Assembly (NCBI RefSeq): GCF_016918035.1
Contig: NZ_JAERWK010000027.1
Span: 1-64,000 of the forward strand
Source: Nakamurella leprariae
Lineage (GTDB): Bacteria; Actinomycetota; Actinomycetes; Mycobacteriales; Nakamurellaceae
Direction: 5' to 3'
Length of the DNA: 64,000 nt
Below the pieces are notes generated by a model. It saw only the letters and a program-made list of their open reading frames with translations, was not told the origin of the DNA and did not search any database. This document shows, piece by piece, positions 57,751-64,000 of the stretch; the stretch's first letter is position 1, and every line of letters starts with the position of its first letter. Both the position numbers and the translations under genes were made by a program.

Positions 57751-59853
57751 ATGCCCATGCCGACGTCCGAGCCCGCCGCCCGCCTACCCGCGTCCACGCG
57801 GGCCGGGCGGGTGGCCCGCGCCGTCGGGGTGGCGCTGCTGCTGCTCGTCGGCGGTGCGCTGAGCGCGCCGTCGGCGGGTGCGACCCCGCCGTTCCGGCTG
57901 CCGCAGCCGATCACCGACCAGGTCGGGGTGCTAGGCACCGACACCGCGGCGGTGCAGTCGGCGATCTCGGACCTGGAGACCCAGCGGCAGATCCAGTTGT
58001 GGGTGGTGTACGTCGAGACGTTCGACGGGCAGGACGGGAACGCTTGGGCGGCCTCTACTTTCGACGCCTCCGGCTTCGGGTCGGACGCGATGGTGTTGGC
58101 GGTGGCGGTCAACGACCGCGCGTACGGCTACTGGTCTGCAGACGAGTTCCCGCTGACCGAGACCCAGCTCGACACCGTCGTCACCGACGAGGTCCGACCG
58201 CAGCTGTCCCAGGGTGATTGGAGCGGAGCGGCGATCGCGCTCGCCGACGGCCTGAACCAGAGATCCAGCGGCAGCAACTCCGGCGCGATCATCCTCGGCG
58301 CTGGCGCCGTGGTGCTGCTCGGCGGTGGTGGCTGGCTGCTCTACCGGCGGTCCCGCAAGCACAGGACCGAGCACGCCGGTGCCACCAGCGCCGAGCCGGA
58401 GGAGCCGTTCCAGCAGCTGTCCGACCGCAGCGTGGCCGCGCTCATCGAGACCGACGACGCGGTGCGCCGCAGCGAGTTCGAGCTGTCGGCGGCGCGGGAC
58501 CAGCTCGGCGCGCCGGCCACCGCCCCGTTCCAGCAGGCGTTCGAGGCGGCGCGGGCCTCGCTGACCGCGGCCTTCGAGCTGCGCCAGCAGATCGACGACG
58601 AGGTCCCGGAGAGCGAAGCCGATCGCCGCCGGATGATGCAGGAGATCCTGCGCCGGTGCGCCGAGGCCGACGCCAGCCTGGACGAGCAGAGCGCCGAGTT
58701 CGAGGCGCTGCGCGACCTGAAGACCCGCCTGCCGGAGGTCGTGGCCCAGCTGCCCGGAGAGATCCAGGCGCAGCGCGCCCGGGTGCCGGGAGCGACCGAG
58801 ACCCTGCGGTCGCTGCAGCAGCGGTTCTCCCCGGCGGCGCTGGACACCGTGCTGGACAACGTCACGGAGGCCGAACGGCGGCTGGAGTTCGCCGACGAGG
58901 CCGTGCGGGAGGCCACCGACGCGCCCACCGCGACGGAGTCCGGTGGCTCCGACACGGTGGCCGCCGCGACGCCCGCGGCAGCCGCGGATCCGGCCCTCGC
59001 GGCCTCTGCCCTGGCCAGTCCGGCGGTGCCGGCCGTGCTGGCCGCCCGGCGGGCGCAGGAGTCGGTGGCCCAGGCCCGCACCCTGCTGGACGCCATCGAC
59101 CGGACCGGACGAGACCTGGCGGACGCCGCCGCCCGGCTGACCGGAGCCACCCATGCGGTGCGCGCCGAACTGGCCCAGTGCCGGACCGCCCTGGCTCAGG
59201 CGCCGACCGGGGCGGCCGCGGGCGACCTCACCGGACGGATGGACCAGGTGGAGGCGGTGCTCGCGGTGGCCGACTCGGCCGCGGGGACCGCCGATCCGCT
59301 GACGGCGCTGGCCAAGGTGCAGGAGGCCGACCAGGCGCTGGACGTCATCCTGGCCAACACGCTGTCCGCCCAGCAGTACCAGGAGCGCGCGGCGACCCAG
59401 CTGCAGCAGGCGTTCAGCACCGCCCAGGCCGAGGTGGCCCAGGCCGAGGACTACATCGGCACCCGCCGCGGTGCGGTGCTGGCCCAGGCCCGGACCCGGC
59501 TCACCGAGGCCCATCGGCACCTGGACCGGGCGGCCGGTATGGCCGGAGCCGACCCGGACGGTGCGCTGCAGGAGGCGCAGCAGGCGCGCACGCTGGCCCG
59601 AGAGGCCATCCGGCTGGCCCAGTCCGATGTCTCCGGTTTCAGCGGCGGGTCCCGCGGCGGCGGTAGCGATTTCGCCGGGGCTCTGATCGGCGGCATCCTC
59701 GGCGGGATGCTGTCCGGCGGCAGCCGCCGCGGTGGCGGCTACGGCGGCGGGTTCGGCGGCGGCTACCGCGGCGGCGGCTTCAGCGGCGGCGGACGTGGCG
59801 GCGGCGGCAGCTTCGGCGGAGGAGGCGGGCGCGGGGGCGGCGGACGCTTCTGA
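57751..59853 (+). CDS. TPM-domain membrane protein with Gly-rich tail
   Basis: Protein of 700 residues. Signal peptide (~1-46, cut near A-G-A-T), then an extracytoplasmic TPM domain (~50-165): I-T-D-Q-V-G-V-L, Q-L-W-V-V-Y-V-E-T-F-D-G, then a turn and A-V-A-V-N-D-R-A-Y-G-Y. One membrane helix (~178-197) is followed by a long cytoplasmic, Glu/Gln/Ala-rich coiled-coil region (~215-620) and a Gly/Ser-rich C-terminus (~635-700) ending in G-G-G-G-R-F. TPM proteins are linked to photosystem repair in plants and to membrane-protein quality control or cell-envelope roles in bacteria; the exact role is open. GGGAGGGA seven bases before the ATG. Confidence 0.88.
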   Translation: MPMPTSEPAARLPASTRAGRVARAVGVALLLLVGGALSAPSAGATPPFRLPQPITDQVGVLGTDTAAVQSAISDLETQRQIQLWVVYVETFDGQDGNAWAASTFDASGFGSDAMVLAVAVNDRAYGYWSADEFPLTETQLDTVVTDEVRPQLSQGDWSGAAIALADGLNQRSSGSNSGAIILGAGAVVLLGGGGWLLYRRSRKHRTEHAGATSAEPEEPFQQLSDRSVAALIETDDAVRRSEFELSAARDQLGAPATAPFQQAFEAARASLTAAFELRQQIDDEVPESEADRRRMMQEILRRCAEADASLDEQSAEFEALRDLKTRLPEVVAQLPGEIQAQRARVPGATETLRSLQQRFSPAALDTVLDNVTEAERRLEFADEAVREATDAPTATESGGSDTVAAATPAAAADPALAASALASPAVPAVLAARRAQESVAQARTLLDAIDRTGRDLADAAARLTGATHAVRAELAQCRTALAQAPTGAAAGDLTGRMDQVEAVLAVADSAAGTADPLTALAKVQEADQALDVILANTLSAQQYQERAATQLQQAFSTAQAEVAQAEDYIGTRRGAVLAQARTRLTEAHRHLDRAAGMAGADPDGALQEAQQARTLAREAIRLAQSDVSGFSGGSRGGGSDFAGALIGGILGGMLSGGSRRGGGYGGGFGGGYRGGGFSGGGRGGGGSFGGGGGRGGGGRF

Positions 59854-59886
59854 CCGCCACGCGCCCGGACCGGAACCGCCGGGTCG

Positions 59887-60198
59887 TCAGCTGCCGAGCT
59901 TGCCGATCACGACCTGCGCGGGCGGGTTGGTCAGCGCCGAACCGTCCGCGAACACGACGGTGGGCACGACCCGGTTGCCGCCGTTGAGCTGCTTGACCAG
60001 CTCGCCGGCCTCCTCGTCCTCGTCCACGTCCACCGCGTCGTACTCGACACCGGCGGCGTCGAGCTGGGCGACGAGACGGTTGCAGAACGGACACCACGAG
60101 GTCAGGTAGATCGTGGGACGATCGGAGTCGGGGCGGGAGTCGACTGCGCTGGTGGTCACGGGAGGGACAACCAGCCGGTCAGGGTCGGCATTCCGCAT
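59887..60198 (-). CDS. Glutaredoxin-like protein (mycoredoxin type)
   Basis: Thioredoxin-fold protein of up to 103 residues. I-Y-L-T-S-W-C-P-F-C-N-R near 30-41 has the C-x-x-C redox pair in the W-C-P-F/Y-C form of mycoredoxins, which reduce mycothiolated proteins; V-P-T-V-V-F (cis-Pro) and N-P near 92 follow the fold. The last residues P-P-A-Q-V-V-I-G-K-L match mycoredoxin-like ends. Start uncertain: ATG 60198 or GTG 60159, the latter removing 13 unstructured residues. Convergent with the TPM gene and divergent from the zinc-ribbon gene. Mycothiol dependence is inferred from the family and the host. Confidence 0.88.
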   Translation of the reverse strand: MRNADPDRLVVPPVTTSAVDSRPDSDRPTIYLTSWCPFCNRLVAQLDAAGVEYDAVDVDEDEEAGELVKQLNGGNRVVPTVVFADGSALTNPPAQVVIGKLGS

Positions 60199-60314
60199 CC
60201 GACCGAGTGGGGCCGACAGCAGGGGGAGCAGGTCATGCGACGGTGGCGGGGACCGGCACGGGCAGGGAGCCGGACGACCGGGGGCGAACGGCCGGCGGAT
60301 CGGGGCACGACGCG

Positions 60315-61517
60315 ATGAGCGTGCCCTGCCCGGTCTGCAGCCGCCCCACCAGCGACGGCACGGTGTGCCTGCACTGCGGCGCGATCAACGCGCCCACGAG
60401 CCCGCCCGCCGGCGGTGCCACGCCGGCTCCCGACCCGACCGGAGATCCGGGGCCGGACGGGCCGATCACCGAACCCGTCCCGGTGGTCGGCGGAGCGTCC
60501 GGGGCGGTGCCGGCCGCGGCGTGGACCACAGCCCCGGCCGAGCCCGGGGCGGCCGATGCCGGGCCGACCGACGCCGAGGTGCGAGCCGATCCCGATCCCG
60601 ATGTTCGGGACGAGGACGCCACCACGGTGCTGCCGGCGACCGCCGGGATCGGCGGCCCCGGGGTCGTCGTCGGAGCACCCCCAACCGTGACGCCCCCACC
60701 GGCGACGCCGCCTATCGCAACGCCGCCGCCCGGCACCGTTCCGGACCCCGCCCGACGCCGGCGCCGGGCCACCGCGACGGCCGTCGCGCTGGGTGCGCTG
60801 GCAGCGCTGATCATCGCGGGCGCCTGGCTGGGCGGGTACTGGTTCGGCGGTCGCGACGACTCCGGCAGCTCGACGCTGGCCGATCGGTCCACCACCGCCG
60901 ACGTCGCGGCCGGGTCCGGCGGCACCTCGACCGTGCCCCCGCCGGATCGGCCGCCGAACGACCCCGGCGACGACTCGTTCCCGACCGATGACGACGGGTC
61001 GAGCGACACCGCCCTGCCGACGCTGCCGTTCGACCCGGTCCCGGTGGATGGCACCGCCACCTGCACGGCGCCTCAGGGGATGGACAGCGCCGGCGTGCCG
61101 CAGACCTACGACCCGGCCAATGCGTTCGACGGTCTGCCGGACACGGCGTGGCGCTGTCAGGGTGACGGCGTCGGGCAGACCCTGACGGTCGACTTCGGCG
61201 CACCCGTCACCCTCACCGAGGTCGGGATCATCCCGGGCTACGACAAGATCGACGAGGTGGACGGTTCCGACCGGTTCGTCCAGGGCCGGACCGTGCTGCG
61301 GGTGCAGTGGGAGTTCGACGACGGCACGGTCGTCGAGGCCACCCCGGCCGGGCAGCGCGACCTGCAGTGGACGCCGGTCTCGACCACCACCTCGACCGCG
61401 CGGATGACCGTCCTGGAGACCGCCCCCGGCCGGACCATCACCGACGACACCGGTGCGCAGTGGGCCGCGGTCGACACCATGGCGGTCAGCGAGGTGGCGT
61501 TCCGCGGGCTGGAGTGA
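60315..61517 (+). CDS. Zinc-ribbon membrane protein with C-terminal glycan-binding-like domain
   Basis: Protein of 400 residues. The N-terminus is a zinc ribbon (C-P-V-C...C-L-H-C-G, ~5-23), followed by an extended Pro/Ala/Asp-rich region, an Arg cluster (P-A-R-R-R-R-R) and one membrane helix (~155-175). After a Ser/Thr/Asp-rich linker, residues ~250-400 form a beta-rich extracytoplasmic domain with Y-D-P-A-N-A-F-D-G-L-P-D-T-A-W-R-C and L-T-V-D-F-G-A-P-V-T-L-T-E-V-G, the pattern of discoidin/NADase-type glycan-binding domains. Such proteins are common in actinobacteria, with the ribbon inside and the domain outside. Role unknown. It ends just before the terminator at 61518. Confidence 0.85.
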   Translation: MSVPCPVCSRPTSDGTVCLHCGAINAPTSPPAGGATPAPDPTGDPGPDGPITEPVPVVGGASGAVPAAAWTTAPAEPGAADAGPTDAEVRADPDPDVRDEDATTVLPATAGIGGPGVVVGAPPTVTPPPATPPIATPPPGTVPDPARRRRRATATAVALGALAALIIAGAWLGGYWFGGRDDSGSSTLADRSTTADVAAGSGGTSTVPPPDRPPNDPGDDSFPTDDDGSSDTALPTLPFDPVPVDGTATCTAPQGMDSAGVPQTYDPANAFDGLPDTAWRCQGDGVGQTLTVDFGAPVTLTEVGIIPGYDKIDEVDGSDRFVQGRTVLRVQWEFDDGTVVEATPAGQRDLQWTPVSTTTSTARMTVLETAPGRTITDDTGAQWAAVDTMAVSEVAFRGLE

Positions 61518-61538
61518 GACCCCGGCGCAGCCGGGGTC
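61518..61538 (+). terminator. Terminator hairpin after the zinc-ribbon gene
   Basis: GACCCCGGC-GCA-GCCGGGGTC is a perfect 9-bp stem with a 3-base loop starting at the base after the stop codon. No U-tract follows. Confidence 0.75.
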
Positions 61539-61755
61539 AGCCCGACCGACCGGCCGCGAGCCGTTTGCAGGAAGCCCGGCATCCGGCCGCACCGAAGTCG
61601 TCGAAGCAGGCCCACGTCGGCCGCGCGGTGAGCCGTGCCTGCTGCTGGTGCATCGCCGTGACATGGTGCTCGAGCCCGCCCGCACACCGACAGCGCCTCC
61701 GCCGTCTCCGGTGTGCCGCCGGAGTCGACGGCTTCTTCACCGACCAACCGGACAT
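61537..61755 (-). CDS. Possible small Cys/His-rich protein
   Basis: The frame from ATG 61755 encodes about 72 residues: an Arg-rich start (P-A-A-H-R-R-R-R-R-R), then C-R-C-A-G-G-L-E-H-H-V-T-A-M, and a middle with H-Q-Q-Q-A-R-L-T-A-R-P-T-W and A-C-F-D-D-F-G-A-A-G-C-R-A-S-C. Cys/His spacing suggests metal binding and codon use in the second half matches real genes here. The first third has atypical codons (AGA, TGT, ACT), so the true start may be downstream. It partly overlaps a gene remnant on the other strand and matches no family I recognise. Confidence 0.35.
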   Translation of the reverse strand: MSGWSVKKPSTPAAHRRRRRRCRCAGGLEHHVTAMHQQQARLTARPTWACFDDFGAAGCRASCKRLAAGRSG

Positions 61756-61795
61756 CGGGGTGCTCGCCCGCGACCAGTTCGTCGAGCGTCGTTGA
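61715..61795 (+). pseudogene. C-terminal fragment of a glycerophosphodiester phosphodiesterase
   Basis: Reading 61715-61795 gives A-A-G-V-D-G-F-F-T-D-Q-P-D-I-G-V-L-A-R, then eight residues to a TGA. G-V-D-G-x-x-T-D-x-P-D is the C-terminal signature of GDPD/GlpQ enzymes. Nothing upstream in any frame resembles the rest of the ~230-residue barrel, so only the tail survives. Confidence 0.6.
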
Positions 61796-61820
61796 TCCCG
61801 AGTCCGTCGACCGGGACCCG

Positions 61821-61855
61821 GCCGGGGGTGCGGGGCCATCGGGCCGCACCCCGGC
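61821..61855 (-). terminator. Terminator hairpin after the ECF sigma gene
   Basis: GCCGGGGGTGCGG (61821-61833) pairs with CCGCACCCCGGC (61844-61855), one bulged G, 10-base loop, beginning directly after the leftward sigma-factor stop codon. Confidence 0.65.
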
Positions 61856-63166
61856 TCAGGCCGTGGGGACGCCGGCGCGCGCCACCGCCAGCCGACGCGC
61901 CAGGTGCCGCTGCTCGGCCGGTGCGGTGACCAGCTCCAGCGCCCGGTCGAACGACGCGGCCGCGGCCGCGGCATCACCGGCCCGCAGGGCGAGCTCAGCA
62001 GCGGCTGCGTGGAACAGGTGGTACCGGTCCAGACCCGAGATCGTCGCCAGCACGGCCAGTCCCGCCGGAGCGCCATCGGCCTCGGCCGTCGCCACGGCCA
62101 GGTTGAGCCGTTCGACCGGCGAGCCGGTCATCGCCACCAGCTGCCGGTAGAGCCGGACGATCGCCGGCCAGTCCGTGTCCGCTGCGGTCCGCGCGTTCGC
62201 GTGCTCGCCGGCGATGAGCGCCCGGACCTGGAACGGCCCCGGGGCGGCCCGCCGGAGCGCGGCGGTCAGGACCCGGTTGCCGCGATCGATGCAGGTCCGG
62301 TCCCAGCGGGTGCGGTCCTGCCGATCCAGGGTGACCAGGTCACCGTCCCCGGTGAACCGCGTGGTCTCGCGGGACCGGGTGAACCACTGCAGCGCCAGCA
62401 GACCACCCACCTCGGCCCGGTCGGGCAGCAGACCGGCCAGGAGTTCGGTGAGCCGGACCGACTCGGCGAGCAGGTCCACCCGCAGGGGCCCGGTGGTGCC
62501 GTGCGCCAGGTATCCCTCGTTGAACACGAGGTACAGGACCGTGAGCAGCACGTCGAGCCGGCCGGTCAGATCGGCCGGCACGGTCAGCGGGATCCGCGCG
62601 GTGCGGATCTTGTGCTTGGCCCGGACGATGCGCTGCGCCATCGTCGTCTCCGGGACCAGGAACGCGGCGGCCACCTCCGAGGTGCTCAGGCCGCCGACCA
62701 GGCGCAGCGTCAGGGCCACCTGGGCGTCCCGGTGCAGGGCCGGATGGGTGCACAGCAGCAGCAGACGCAACTGGTCGTCGCGGATCTGCCCCTCGTCGCG
62801 CACCAGCGTCACCTCCCCCTCCGCTCCACCAGGCTCCCCCGCCGCCGGCCTGACGTGGTCGACGTCCGCACCGCGGGCGACCACCTCGGGTGCCACCGCT
62901 GCCACCCGCCGCTGTTCGGCGGCGGTGCGGCGCAGCCGGTCCAGCGCCTTGCGGTGCGCGACCGTGGTCAGCCAACCCGGCGGGTTGTCCGGAACACCGG
63001 TGTCGGGCCAGCGCTGCCACGCCTCGACGAGCGCGTCCTGCACGGCGTCGTCGGCCAGCGCCACGTCGCTGTACCGACCGGCCAGCGCGGCGACCAGCGC
63101 ACCACCGTGCCGCCGGGCGAGCGCGCCGATCACTCGGTCGATCTCGCCCGGCGTCGCGGCGGTCAT
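61856..63166 (-). CDS. ECF sigma factor with C-terminal TPR-like extension (ECF42 type)
   Basis: RNA polymerase sigma factor of 436 residues. Region 2 (~25-85): D-V-A-L-A-D-D-A-V-Q-D-A-L-V-E-A-W-Q-R-W and W-L-T-T-V-A-H-R-K-A-L-D-R-L-R-R. Region 4 (~145-190): L-R-L-V-G-G-L-S-T-S-E-V-A-A-A-F and Q-R-I-V-R-A-K-H-K-I-R. The remaining ~245 residues are helical, with L-V-F-N-E-G-Y and paired helices ending E-Q-R-H-L-A-R-R, typical of the ECF42 group, which works with a DGPF/YCII protein instead of a normal anti-sigma factor. That partner gene lies 13 bases upstream in the same operon. Confidence 0.92.
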   Translation of the reverse strand: MTAATPGEIDRVIGALARRHGGALVAALAGRYSDVALADDAVQDALVEAWQRWPDTGVPDNPPGWLTTVAHRKALDRLRRTAAEQRRVAAVAPEVVARGADVDHVRPAAGEPGGAEGEVTLVRDEGQIRDDQLRLLLLCTHPALHRDAQVALTLRLVGGLSTSEVAAAFLVPETTMAQRIVRAKHKIRTARIPLTVPADLTGRLDVLLTVLYLVFNEGYLAHGTTGPLRVDLLAESVRLTELLAGLLPDRAEVGGLLALQWFTRSRETTRFTGDGDLVTLDRQDRTRWDRTCIDRGNRVLTAALRRAAPGPFQVRALIAGEHANARTAADTDWPAIVRLYRQLVAMTGSPVERLNLAVATAEADGAPAGLAVLATISGLDRYHLFHAAAAELALRAGDAAAAAASFDRALELVTAPAEQRHLARRLAVARAGVPTA

Positions 63167-63179
63167 CGGGGACTGCCGG

Positions 63180-63545
63180 TCATCCGGCGTCCGGACGGGA
63201 GGCCACCGGCCGCACCTCGACGGACGCGTCCCGGATGGGCAGGGCCCGGGCCAGTTCCAGCGCCACGTCCAGATCGGGCGCCGAGATGAGGTAGTAGCCG
63301 CCGAGCTGTTCCTTGGTCTCGGCGTACGGCCCGTCGGTCACCGTGCCCGGAGCGCTGCCGTTGCCGTCGAGCCGCACCGTCGTGGCGGTGTCGCTCAGCG
63401 CCAGCGCGCCCCCGGTGATCCAGTGGCCACCGTCGATGAGGCGCTGGTTGAACGCGAGCCAGCCGGCCAGCATCTGCCCGTGCTCCGGGCTGCCGGGCTC
63501 CGGCGCATCGGCTTCGTCGCGGTAGATGAGGATCATGTAGTCCAT
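63180..63545 (-). CDS. YCII/DGPF-family protein, partner of the ECF sigma factor
   Basis: Protein of 121 residues of the YCII-like fold: M-D-Y-M-I-L-I-Y-R-D-E near the start, then V-T-D-G-P-Y-A-E-T-K-E-Q-L-G-G-Y-Y (the DGPF motif with Tyr for Phe) near 70-86 and a final V-E-V-R-P-V. YCII proteins paired with ECF42 sigma factors are widespread in actinobacteria; whether they regulate the sigma factor or are part of its regulon is not fixed. AGGAG five bases before ATG 63545. First of the two genes. Confidence 0.92.
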   Translation of the reverse strand: MDYMILIYRDEADAPEPGSPEHGQMLAGWLAFNQRLIDGGHWITGGALALSDTATTVRLDGNGSAPGTVTDGPYAETKEQLGGYYLISAPDLDVALELARALPIRDASVEVRPVASRPDAG

Positions 63546-63737
63546 CTCGGCTCCTGCCGTCCGGGCGGCTCGTGTGCCGCCGTCACACCGGTGACGCAGG
63601 CGGCCCCGCAGATCGACAGCCAAGCGCAGAATTCCTCGGGCGGGAAGCGGTCACCGCCGGAACGGGCACCGCTGAATCGCTCGGTGTCCGGCGGTCGGTC
63701 CCTGCGTGCCCCGTCCGTCGATGCGAAGGAGTCGTCC

Positions 63738-64000
63738 ATGACCGAGTCACGCCCAGCCTGGGCCGCCGATCCCGATCTGCATCCCGCAGCGCAGGCGATC
63801 GCCGAGGTCGCCGCCGGGATCACCGACGACCAGCTGACCGGCCCCACACCGTGCGCGCAGTACCGGGTGGGCGACCTGCTCGACCACGTCATGGGCCTGT
63901 CGGTCGCGTTCACCGTGGCGGCGGACCGGACGGATGACCCGGCGCTGCGGGCGGAGTTGCAGCAGGAGTCGGTGCAGGGGCAGGCCACGCTCGAGCACTT
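63738..64000 (+). CDS. TIGR03086/DinB-like metal-binding protein, cut by the window end
   Basis: The frame runs to the window end; the first 87 residues show H-P-A-A-Q-A-I-A-E-V then P-T-P-C-A-Q-Y-R-V-G-D-L-L-D-H-V-M-G (~38-55), the TIGR03086 signature with the metal-binding His of DinB/mycothiol-dependent maleylpyruvate isomerase-like proteins. The family usually has about 190-200 residues, so roughly half is missing. AAGGAG six bases before the ATG. Divergent from the YCII/sigma pair with 192 bases between, so it could be one of that sigma factor's targets. Confidence 0.85.
   Translation, partial: MTESRPAWAADPDLHPAAQAIAEVAAGITDDQLTGPTPCAQYRVGDLLDHVMGLSVAFTVAADRTDDPALRAELQQESVQGQATLEH

Noticed and set aside
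60466-60699. Arg-rich minus-strand ORFs within the zinc-ribbon gene
   Set aside because: Shadow frames of a Pro/Asp-rich linker.

Overview
The window is very GC-rich throughout and packed with overlapping operons. Many genes start with GTG, several promoters look leaderless (TANNNT about 6-8 bases before the start codon), and heat-shock genes are controlled by HspR/HAIR. Together with a mycoredoxin-like glutaredoxin and a TIGR03086 (mycothiol-type DinB) protein, this points to an actinomycete. A Frankineae/Nakamurella-like genome would fit, but the genus is inference. No tRNA, rRNA, CRISPR array, phage or insertion sequence was recognised.

Layout. 0-5 kb: enoyl-CoA hydratase-like protein, Nei-type DNA glycosylase, alpha/beta hydrolase, and a divergent MmyB-like regulator/SDR pair. 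5-9.7 kb: a leftward, translationally coupled redox operon (FAD/Fe-S 2-hydroxyacid oxidase, D-2-hydroxyacid dehydrogenase, SDR). 9.8-16.5 kb: clpB with a HAIR operator, a divergent CYTH-CHAD protein, and an NAD-epimerase with an unusual N-terminal extension. 16.9-31.1 kb: the most distinctive region, a leftward cluster of two ABC ATPases, two oligopeptide-type permeases, a lipoprotein binding protein, a UTRA-only protein, an MFS exporter, four tandem NtaA/DszA-type flavin monooxygenases and a GntR-UTRA regulator. It looks like an uptake, oxidation and export unit for a small organic (possibly S- or N-containing) compound. No flavin reductase is encoded with it. 31.4-36.2 kb: hspR-dnaJ-grpE-dnaK (transcribed dnaK first) with two tandem HAIR sites, so this window holds both classical targets of HspR and HspR itself.

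36.3-48.7 kb is patchy accessory DNA: two head-to-head gene remnants (PAP2 and VOC), an adenylate kinase, an AraC regulator with a GlcD-like oxidase, and a TetR/ABC-efflux locus whose divergent promoter carries three tandem operator-like repeats, a perfect inverted repeat and a GCCACC microsatellite. Then come a VOC protein, a DHA2 exporter, a frameshifted DUF427 gene, an AlkZ-like winged-helix protein, an AIM24 protein, a frameshifted membrane PH-like gene and a second D-2-hydroxyacid dehydrogenase.

48.8-64 kb: a universal stress protein; a copper operon (csoR-copZ-copA) with a CsoR-like operator on the start codon; a PPOX protein; an MFS fragment; a YtcJ-like amidohydrolase; a GH15 trehalase/glucoamylase; a TPM-domain membrane protein; a glutaredoxin; and a zinc-ribbon/glycan-binding membrane protein. 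The end holds a GDPD tail fragment, a small Cys-rich ORF, an ECF42-type sigma factor with its YCII partner, and a DinB-like gene cut by the window end. Broken genes are noticeably concentrated between 36 and 62 kb. All functions come from reading motifs by eye; no database search was run.
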